Shown one piece after another: positions 33,287 to 40,160 of a stretch of 64,000 nucleotides of DNA. The translations under genes and the position numbers were made by a program. The DNA lies in assembly GCF_000152845.1 (NCBI RefSeq), contig NZ_CH902584.1, forward strand, positions 2,737,073 through 2,801,072. The letters run 5' to 3'. The notes under the pieces are model-generated. The model made no database searches. It saw only the letters and a program-made list of their open reading frames with translations, and had not been told where the DNA came from. The first letter of the stretch is position 1. Every line of letters starts with the position of its first letter. The stretch comes from Roseovarius sp. 217. GTDB lineage: Bacteria > Pseudomonadota > Alphaproteobacteria > Rhodobacterales > Rhodobacteraceae.

Positions 33287-34799
33287 AACAGGCCGCGCTG
33301 CGGTGCTTGCCTGTCGGATTGCGGTCTTGCCACGCCGCTGGCGCATTCTGGCGGAGGGTGGGATTGGGGCTGTGGCAGCTCTTGGGCAGGCGCCGGTCGG
33401 TGCCTGGCCTCTGACCATCGCGGCGCTGGCGCTGAGTTTCGGGCTGTTCTTGCGGAGCGGGAGCTGGCGGCAAGCGGCCGGGCTGGGTTGGGCGCTTGGC
33501 ACCGGGTATTTTCTGGTCTCGCTCAATTGGATTATAGAGCCGTTTCTGGTGGACGTGGCGCGGCACGGCTGGATGGCGCCCTTTGCGCTCTTGGGATTGG
33601 CGGGGGGACTCGCGCTCTTTTGGGCGGCGGGTTTTGCGCTTGGCCGGATCATGGGCGGTGGGGCCCTTGGGTTCATCGGTGGTCTGGGTGTGCTGGAACT
33701 GGCGCGCGGCTATGTTTTGACGGGGTTTCCCTGGGCGCAGCCGGGGCATGTTCTGATCGACACGCCGCTCTTGCATTGGGCCTCATATCTTGGCTCTGCC
33801 GGGCTGATGGCGCTGGTGCTTCTGGCGGCGGTGGCGCTCTGGCATGGGCTGAGAGGCACGCGTCTTGGCTTGCTCGGGGTCGCGGGGCTCGCGGTTTTGT
33901 GGCCGATTGGTGCGGGTTTAACGCCCGAGGCCGCAGCGAGACCGGACGCGGCCATCGTGCGGCTGATCCAGCCCAATGCGCCGCAGAATGAGAAATGGCG
34001 TCCCGAAAAAATGCGCGAATTCTTTGACCGACAGGTGATGTTTTCGGCGGCGGGTGAGACACGTCCCGACCTGATCGTTTGGCCGGAAACGGCGGTTCCG
34101 GTGATGCTTGAAAATGCCGCACGGACGCTTGAGGTGATTTCAGAGGCGGCGGGTGCTGTGCCGGTGGTGGTGGGCTTGCAACGCTACGATGCACAGCGGC
34201 TCTTTAATACGCTGGCGTTGGTCGAGGCGGGGGGCCGTGTGGCGGCCGTCTATGACAAGCATCATCTGGTGCCCTTTGGCGAATACATGCCTTACGGCGA
34301 CCTCCTGGCGGACTGGGGCATTCACGGCATGGCCTCCAAGGATGGTCAGGGGTTTTCGCCCGGTCCGGGGGCGCAGGTGATCGACATGGGGACGCTTGGC
34401 CGGGCCTTGCCCCTGATCTGCTATGAGGGGGTTTTCGCGCAGGATCTGCGATCGGCACCAGAGCGGGCGGATTTTATCCTGCTGATCACCAATGACGCCT
34501 GGTTTGGCAAGTTTTCCGGGCCTTATCAGCATCTTGCGCAGGCGCGGCTGCGCAGCGCGGAATTTGGCCTGCCGATGATCCGGGTTGCCAATACGGGTGT
34601 GTCGGCCACGATCGACGCCACGGGTCGGATCACCGAGGCGCTGCCCCTTGGGGAGGCGGGATGGCGGGATGCGGCGCTGCCACCTGCTTTTCCGCCGACG
34701 GTTTACGCGCGGCTGGGGGATGCGCCGATGCTGGCGGTTTTCCTTGTTTTGCTGGGGTTGTCACGGGTTGGCCACAGGCGTGCGAGACCGGTCAGATAG
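33279..34799 (+). CDS. lnt: Apolipoprotein N-acyltransferase
   Basis: This 506-residue inner-membrane enzyme adds the third acyl chain to lipoproteins. Six or so hydrophobic helices fill the N-terminal 210 residues. The nitrilase-like periplasmic domain keeps the Glu-Lys-Cys triad: E near 270 (WPETAVP), K near 327 (YDKHHLVPFGEYMP) and C near 381 (ICYEGVF). A last helix lies at the C-terminus. It overlaps corC and is followed by the riboswitch controlling metK. Confidence 0.95.
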   Translation: MAETGRAAVLACRIAVLPRRWRILAEGGIGAVAALGQAPVGAWPLTIAALALSFGLFLRSGSWRQAAGLGWALGTGYFLVSLNWIIEPFLVDVARHGWMAPFALLGLAGGLALFWAAGFALGRIMGGGALGFIGGLGVLELARGYVLTGFPWAQPGHVLIDTPLLHWASYLGSAGLMALVLLAAVALWHGLRGTRLGLLGVAGLAVLWPIGAGLTPEAAARPDAAIVRLIQPNAPQNEKWRPEKMREFFDRQVMFSAAGETRPDLIVWPETAVPVMLENAARTLEVISEAAGAVPVVVGLQRYDAQRLFNTLALVEAGGRVAAVYDKHHLVPFGEYMPYGDLLADWGIHGMASKDGQGFSPGPGAQVIDMGTLGRALPLICYEGVFAQDLRSAPERADFILLITNDAWFGKFSGPYQHLAQARLRSAEFGLPMIRVANTGVSATIDATGRITEALPLGEAGWRDAALPPAFPPTVYARLGDAPMLAVFLVLLGLSRVGHRRARPVR

Positions 34800-34841
34800 G
34801 CATTGACGCTGGCAATATGCGGGCGTAACCACGCTCTAATC

Positions 34842-34886
34842 CCCCACAACGGCTTCCTGGCGTGGCGGTGACATTCAATGGAGCAT
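34842..34886 (+). promoter_or_regulatory. SAM/SAH riboswitch controlling metK
   Basis: The leader contains CACAACGGCTTCCTGGCGTG and then AATGGAGCA, matching the core of the SAM/SAH riboswitch class found upstream of metK in Rhodobacterales. CCAC (34844-34847) pairs with GTGG (34862-34865). The Shine-Dalgarno GGAG (34880-34883) can pair with CTTCC in the loop to form the pseudoknot, so ligand binding would hide the ribosome-binding site and reduce MetK synthesis. The match is from memory of the consensus; the spacer between stem and Shine-Dalgarno is longer than in minimal examples. Confidence 0.9.
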
Positions 34887-34890
34887 CTTC

Positions 34891-36057
34891 ATGGCAAGAC
34901 ATAACTATCTTTTCACCTCCGAATCCGTTTCGGAGGGGCATCCGGATAAGGTTTGTGACCGGATTTCCGACGCGATCCTCGATGCGTTTCTGACCGAGGA
35001 GGCCAATGCGCGGGTTGCCTGCGAGACCTTTGCCACCACCAATTGCGTTGTTGTGGGCGGAGAGGTCGGTCTGACGGACAAATCCCGGCTGGCGGATTTC
35101 ATGGGGCGGATCGACGGAATCGTGCGCGACTGCGTGCGTGATATCGGCTATGAACAAGACGCGTTCCATTGGAACACCTTGAAATTGCACAATATGTTGC
35201 ATGCGCAATCTGCGCATATCGCGCAGGGCGTGGATCGTGACGGGGCCGGGGATCAGGGTATCATGTTCGGCTATGCCGTTGATGAAACACCGGAATTCAT
35301 GCCAGCCCCGATCCTTTACTCGCATGCGATCCTCAAGCGGTTGGCCGAAGTGCGCAAATCCGGGGCGGAGCCGACGCTGGGGCCGGATGCCAAATCGCAA
35401 TTGACCCTGCGCTATGAGGGTGGTCGTCCGGTGGCGGTGACGCAGCTTGTGCTGTCGACGCAGCATGCGGATGAAAGCCAGACCAGCGACGATATTCGTG
35501 CAATTGTAGAGCCTTACATCCGCGAGGTGCTGCCTGCGGGCTGGTTGAGCGATGAGACCGAATGGCATGTGAACCCGACGGGCACCTTTGTGATTGGTGG
35601 ACCGGATGGCGATGCGGGCCTGACAGGGCGCAAGATCATCGTGGATACCTATGGCGGGGCGGCCCCGCATGGCGGCGGCGCGTTTTCCGGCAAAGATCCG
35701 ACAAAGGTAGACAGATCAGCGGCTTATGCGGCGCGCTATCTGGCGAAGAACGTCGTGGCGGCGGGTTTGGCGCAGAAATGCACCCTGCAACTGAGCTATG
35801 CGATTGGTGTGGCCAAGCCGTTGTCGATCTATGTTGATACCCACGGCACCGGGCAAGTGCATGAAACTGCTATAGAAAATGCAGTGGCGCAATGTATGGA
35901 CCTGACCCCGCGCGGCATCCGCGAGCATCTGGAATTGACCCGGCCAATCTATGCCCGCACCGCAGCCTATGGCCATTTCGGGCGCGCACCGGAGGCTGAT
36001 GGCGGCTTTAGCTGGGAGCGGACCAACTTGGTTGGCGCCCTGAAAAAAGCTGTGTGA
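34891..36057 (+). CDS. metK: S-adenosylmethionine synthetase
   Basis: This 388-residue enzyme makes SAM from methionine and ATP. Family motifs are present: [12 protein letters not shown] at the N-terminus, [12 protein letters not shown], and the [21 protein letters not shown] and [17 protein letters not shown] segments (each part of longer signatures). Expression is probably reduced by high SAM/SAH through the riboswitch directly upstream; the start lies eight bases after GGAG of that element. trmB, a SAM user, follows. Confidence 0.97.
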   Translation: MARHNYLFTSESVSEGHPDKVCDRISDAILDAFLTEEANARVACETFATTNCVVVGGEVGLTDKSRLADFMGRIDGIVRDCVRDIGYEQDAFHWNTLKLHNMLHAQSAHIAQGVDRDGAGDQGIMFGYAVDETPEFMPAPILYSHAILKRLAEVRKSGAEPTLGPDAKSQLTLRYEGGRPVAVTQLVLSTQHADESQTSDDIRAIVEPYIREVLPAGWLSDETEWHVNPTGTFVIGGPDGDAGLTGRKIIVDTYGGAAPHGGGAFSGKDPTKVDRSAAYAARYLAKNVVAAGLAQKCTLQLSYAIGVAKPLSIYVDTHGTGQVHETAIENAVAQCMDLTPRGIREHLELTRPIYARTAAYGHFGRAPEADGGFSWERTNLVGALKKAV

Positions 36058-36101
36058 TCAAAGGGCTGGCGCATGATCCTCATGTGCCAGTTTAACAGAG
36101 A

Positions 36102-36815
36102 ATGAGCCAACACAGACATCCGACAGGCGCGCCGTGGCGCAATTTCTATGGCCGGTTCAAGGGTAAGACCCTGCGGCCGAGCCAAGAGACCTATCTGGAT
36201 GAAGATCTCGCGAAATTGTCACCGGGGGCCGTCGATTGGGACGTGAACCCAGAGCGGCAAGAGATTGGTTTAAAACGACTTTTCGGAGATCGAGAGGTCT
36301 GGCTAGAGATCGGGTTTGGCGGCGGTGAGCATATGGTGCATCAGGCCGTTCAGAATCCGCAGGCCGGGATCATCGGGTGCGAGCCGTTCATCAACGGTGT
36401 GGCGATGCTCTTGGGTAAGATCCGGGTGGCGGAGACACAAAATGTTGCGGTTTATCCGGGGGATGTCCGCAATATGTTCGATGTTTTGCCCGCGGAGTCG
36501 GTGTCTCGGGCGTTTCTCTTGTATCCTGACCCATGGCCCAAAAAGCGCCATCACCGCAGGCGGTTCGTCACGCAGGAGCATTTAGCGCCACTCTGCAAGG
36601 TATTGAAAAAAGGCGCTATTTTTAGAGTTGCGACGGATATTCCGGATTATGTGCGGCAAACTCTGGAAGAGGTGCCGCGCGCGGGGTTCGAGTGGCTGGC
36701 AGAACGGCCCGCCGATTGGCGCGAACCATGGAATGATTGGATTTCAACACGTTACGAGCAAAAGGCACTGCGCGAGGGCCGCGTGCCGCATTACCTGACC
36801 TTTCGCAAGCTCTGA
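36102..36815 (+). CDS. trmB: tRNA (guanine-N7-)-methyltransferase TrmB
   Basis: A 237-residue Rossmann-fold methyltransferase that makes m7G46 in tRNA. The SAM-binding motif is EIGFGGGEHMVHQA (about 68-81). The diagnostic YPDPWPKKRHHRRR follows near 140, and the C-terminal WISTRYEQKAL closes the active site. It lies 44 bases after metK and probably shares its transcript, so it may be co-regulated with SAM supply. Confidence 0.96.
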   Translation: MSQHRHPTGAPWRNFYGRFKGKTLRPSQETYLDEDLAKLSPGAVDWDVNPERQEIGLKRLFGDREVWLEIGFGGGEHMVHQAVQNPQAGIIGCEPFINGVAMLLGKIRVAETQNVAVYPGDVRNMFDVLPAESVSRAFLLYPDPWPKKRHHRRRFVTQEHLAPLCKVLKKGAIFRVATDIPDYVRQTLEEVPRAGFEWLAERPADWREPWNDWISTRYEQKALREGRVPHYLTFRKL

Positions 36816-36881
36816 GGCGGGTGAAACCCGGACCTGTACGATTGTGCGGTGAAACCGTACGACCGCACGATGCCTTGCTCC

Positions 36882-37514
36882 CTAGGACGGTTCTCTGCCG
36901 AAATGCGCCCAGAACTCGTCGCGCGGGTTGGAGCGGGGATAGGACGTGTCCGGCACCGGCACGTCGAGGAAATCGCAGAGCGGTTCCCAGCCATCGGCGA
37001 CATGAAAGATCAACAGCCGGTCGGCGGGGATCAGATCGCGGACCGCCTGGTTGTTCGCCCGGTAGGCGGCAATCGCGCAATCGCGGTCGGTGTGATCCTC
37101 GAAGGTCTCCTTGAGAAACCATCCTGACATGAGCTGGAATGTGTCGCGGATATGCGGCGGCAGGTCCATGCTGTGCTGGTGGGTAAAAAACTTGCTGATG
37201 GTGCTGTTGAAGCTGAACCACCAGTCACGCTCGGGCCGTTCCGTATGGATCACCTTGGCGTCGGGAAAGGCCTTGGTTGTTTGTTGCCAAACGGCGGCAC
37301 CGGGCCAATCGACCTGTGAGGTGTAGCCCGCGAACACGGACTCCCAATCCACGGGTCTGTGGGCGGCGATGGCGCTCCAATGGGCGAGTTGTGCGGGGTT
37401 CTGCATGACCTCGAGCATGTGGTGACAGGGGCCAAAGCCCAACTGTTCGAGGGCAAGTTTGGTTGACATGGTTCCAGTGCGCCCGAAACCCGATCCGATG
37501 ATTTTCAGGGTCAT
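36882..37514 (-). CDS. Sulfotransferase-like protein
   Basis: A 210-residue protein resembling the PAPS-dependent sulfotransferase fold. An N-terminal P-loop-like 5'-phosphosulfate segment reads GSGFGRTGTMSTKLALEQLG. Later KVIHTERPERDWWFSFN corresponds to the 3'-phosphate-binding region. Members of this branch (Sulfotransferase_4-like) occur widely in marine alphaproteobacteria, with unknown acceptors. It stands alone on the minus strand, convergent with trmB. Confidence 0.82.
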   Translation of the reverse strand: MTLKIIGSGFGRTGTMSTKLALEQLGFGPCHHMLEVMQNPAQLAHWSAIAAHRPVDWESVFAGYTSQVDWPGAAVWQQTTKAFPDAKVIHTERPERDWWFSFNSTISKFFTHQHSMDLPPHIRDTFQLMSGWFLKETFEDHTDRDCAIAAYRANNQAVRDLIPADRLLIFHVADGWEPLCDFLDVPVPDTSYPRSNPRDEFWAHFGREPS

Positions 37515-37708
37515 GATTACACCTCTCCTGACTGACCGGCCCAGAGGTGTGGCTGCGATTGTTTAAAATAAACACCTATGAGGCGCGACGAAATCCCCCT
37601 CAGGATACCTCAAGACAGGCGGCTGGCCTAGTGATTCTGCCGGTCGAGACCGCTGACCGCTTGTCGGCGGTGTGGTGTCGGGCTGCGTTCTGCGACCCGA
37701 CTGTGATC

Positions 37709-38875
37709 CTAAGGGGTGACCAGCCTGTCCCCCAACCGCCCCAGCATGTCGAGGCACTGCTGGAGTTGGTCGAGCGCCAGATATTCGTCGGGTTTGTGCG
37801 CCTGATCAATCGAGCCGGGGCCGCAGACCACGGCGGACATGCCATAGCTCTGGAACAGCCCTGCTTCGGTGCCGAAGGGCACGAGGTCGGCACCATTGGC
37901 GCCGGTGAGTTCCATCATGATGTCGCGTGCCTCGTTCACCTCGGTGGGTTCCAGCCCGTCAACCTCGCCGATGATTTGGGTGGTCACCGTGGCCTCGGGG
38001 CAAATCTCGCGCATGCGGGGGAGGAGCATTTCCTCGCAGTAGCGGCGCAGGTCTTCTTTGACAAAGAGAGCGTCGGCGGCCTGAACGGGGCGCATTTCCC
38101 ATTCGATAATGGCGTTGGACGCAATGACGTTATGGGCCACACCGCCCTTGAGCGAGCCGGTGTTGATCGTGGTCCAGGGCGGATCAAAGCGGCTGTCCTT
38201 GGGCGCGCGGGCGCGCAGGGCCTCTTTGAGTTCCAAAAGGCGATTGACGTAGCGCACGGCGTATTCGACCGCATTGACGCCCCGCTCCGGGGCGGAGCCG
38301 TGGCCAGCAAGTCCGCAGAACTGGGTGGTGTATTCGTAGCAGCCCTTGTGACCCTCGATCACGCGCATCGAGGTGGGCTCGCCGATGATGGCGACGCCGG
38401 GGCGGATACCGCGCGCGCGCAGGCTGTCCACCAGCGCCTGTGCGCCGAAACAGCCCACTTCCTCGTCATAGGTGAAGGCGAAGTGAATGGGACGGTCGCG
38501 CACCCGTTCGGCGAAATAGGGGGCCATGGTGACGGCGGCGGCGATGAAGCCTTTCATGTCGCAGGTGCCGCGCCCGTAGAGATGTCCGTCATGTTCGGTC
38601 AGCTCAAAGGGGTCAGAGGCCCAGTCCTGTTCGGCGACGGGCACCACATCGGAATGGCCAGAGAGCACGATGCCGCCATCGACCTCGGGGCCGATGGTGG
38701 CGAAGAGATTGGCCTTGTGGCCGATGTCGTCGTGAAAGATGTCCACCCGCGCCCCGGCGGATTCCAAGCGGTGTCCGAGATAGGCGATCATGTCGAGATT
38801 GCTGAGTTCGGAGATCGTGGGAAAGGCGATCAAGTCGCGCAGGAGGCCCACGGTATCGGAAAGTTGGGTCGTCAC
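37709..38875 (-). CDS. argE: Acetylornithine deacetylase (M20 family)
   Basis: A 388-residue zinc amidohydrolase. M20 metal and catalytic motifs are present: GHSDVVP (His and Asp), GRGTCDMKGF (bridging Asp), TYDEEVGCFGA (catalytic Glu pair), GEPTSM and a C-terminal SIDQAHKPDEYL (His). It removes the acetyl group from N-acetylornithine in arginine synthesis. Related M20 deacylases share these motifs, so substrate is inferred from overall similarity to ArgE. Monocistronic on the minus strand. Confidence 0.9.
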   Translation of the reverse strand: MTTQLSDTVGLLRDLIAFPTISELSNLDMIAYLGHRLESAGARVDIFHDDIGHKANLFATIGPEVDGGIVLSGHSDVVPVAEQDWASDPFELTEHDGHLYGRGTCDMKGFIAAAVTMAPYFAERVRDRPIHFAFTYDEEVGCFGAQALVDSLRARGIRPGVAIIGEPTSMRVIEGHKGCYEYTTQFCGLAGHGSAPERGVNAVEYAVRYVNRLLELKEALRARAPKDSRFDPPWTTINTGSLKGGVAHNVIASNAIIEWEMRPVQAADALFVKEDLRRYCEEMLLPRMREICPEATVTTQIIGEVDGLEPTEVNEARDIMMELTGANGADLVPFGTEAGLFQSYGMSAVVCGPGSIDQAHKPDEYLALDQLQQCLDMLGRLGDRLVTP

Positions 38876-39194
38876 GGGTTATGATCCTGTGATGGGGCGG
38901 GGTTTGAAACTGTGTGACTGTGTTGGTGTGAGACCGGCCCGTCAACCCCCTGTCCGGCTGAAAGACGTCTTGAACATGCGTTTAACGTGTGCGGCGTGTT
39001 GCGGAAACGACCGCGCCGTGTGGTGCTGCGTGGCGAAATTGACTCGATTGGTCTATATCTATTGAAAATAGGCTTATTTTGAGGGTCACGCCCTAAAAAC
39101 ATCTAGCGATAGTGGGGGAAAAAAGATAATCGTGAAGCAATAAAACAAATCGACACACCAAAGTGTCGAGTCCTGAGGTTAGAGTGGTGGTGTT
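38876..39194. other. Intergenic region between argE and the adhesin operon
   Basis: This 319-base stretch has an AT-rich second half (about 39030-39190), unlike the surrounding GC-rich DNA, and is where the adhesin/T1SS promoter should lie. TTGACT occurs near 39040 but no clean -10 at standard spacing was found. A hairpin CGACAC-ACCAAA-GTGTCG (39151-39168) sits in the probable leader, 26 bases before the start codon. Confidence 0.45.
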
Positions 39195-40160
39195 ATGAAA
39201 GCGATTGATTTTATCGCCCGGACAGGTGTGGGTGAAGCGCAGCGTGGATCTCTTTCGGATCAAGGTGGCGTTACGGTCATCCCGGCGGGTCACGGACAAG
39301 AGATTTCCTTAAATCTGAGGCAGATGGATATTCAGGGGTTTTCCCGTGACGGGTCGAACCTTGTGATCACTCTGGCGGATGGCCGGGTTGTGCTGCTGGA
39401 GGGGTATTATTCCGCAGCGGGCGCGCCCGCGAGCCGGCTCTTTATCAGTGCCGATGGCTATCTCAATGAGGTGACGCTGAGCGAGGGTGGCGATGGGCTG
39501 GTCTATGCGCAATACGGGCCGACCGAGCAATGGGCCAAGTGGAGCCCGGATGAGGAGCTGATCTTTCTCGGGGGTAACGAGATTATCGCACCGGCAGAGG
39601 AGGATGAGGTGTCGATGCTGGGGGCTGCGCTCTTGGGGGGCGGTGGTCTCTTGGGGATGGGCGGCGTCGGGGCTGCGGGGCTTGCTGCGGCGGCTGTGGT
39701 CGGCGGTGGCGGTGAAGGCGGCGGCGGCGGTGCACGCCCGCGCATCGAGCCTAAAGTCAATGAAGATGGCACGATCAGCATTGGTGGGGACGCAAGCGAT
39801 CCTTCGATCACGATTACCGGCGATGCCGAGCCGGGGTCCGAGGTTGAGGTGACGATTGGCGACCAGACGGTCACCACCGAGGCGGATGGGGATGGCAAGT
39901 GGGAGGTCGTCTTTGAGGACGAGACCTTCCCCGAGGATGGCGAGCATGATGTGGTCGTCGTGGTGACGGAGCCCGATGGCACCGAGACCACGCTGGAGGG
40001 GCCGGTTGTCGTGATTGACACCACGCCGCCTGACGTTGTGATCGAAGACGGTGTGGTCTCGACCGACGATATCGTCAATGCCGAGGATTACGCGGACGGG
40101 ATCGAGATCACCGGACACGGTGAGCCGGGCGCGGAGATTGCCGTTGTGATCGAGGTGTGA
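39195..40160 (+). CDS. BapA/LapA-type adhesin, N-terminal part (frame interrupted)
   Basis: This 321-residue fragment starts with a BapA-prefix-like domain (about 1-125; ISLNLRQMDIQGFSRDG, LFISADGYLNEVTL, YGPTEQWAKW). A Gly/Ala-rich linker follows (about 140-180, GAAGLAAAAVVGGGG). One complete Ig-like repeat occupies about 185-275. A second repeat is cut in the middle by TGA at 40158. The next frame continues that repeat exactly if one base is added, so the gene was one long reading frame ending at 42967. The prefix domain is known to keep large adhesins at the cell surface during type I secretion. Alone, this piece would lack a C-terminal secretion signal. Confidence 0.85.
   Translation: MKAIDFIARTGVGEAQRGSLSDQGGVTVIPAGHGQEISLNLRQMDIQGFSRDGSNLVITLADGRVVLLEGYYSAAGAPASRLFISADGYLNEVTLSEGGDGLVYAQYGPTEQWAKWSPDEELIFLGGNEIIAPAEEDEVSMLGAALLGGGGLLGMGGVGAAGLAAAAVVGGGGEGGGGGARPRIEPKVNEDGTISIGGDASDPSITITGDAEPGSEVEVTIGDQTVTTEADGDGKWEVVFEDETFPEDGEHDVVVVVTEPDGTETTLEGPVVVIDTTPPDVVIEDGVVSTDDIVNAEDYADGIEITGHGEPGAEIAVVIEV

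Noticed and set aside
37547..38884. 445-codon plus-strand frame opposite argE
   Set aside because: The minus strand encodes a full ArgE with all catalytic motifs; the plus frame is Gly/Ala/His-rich shadow sequence.
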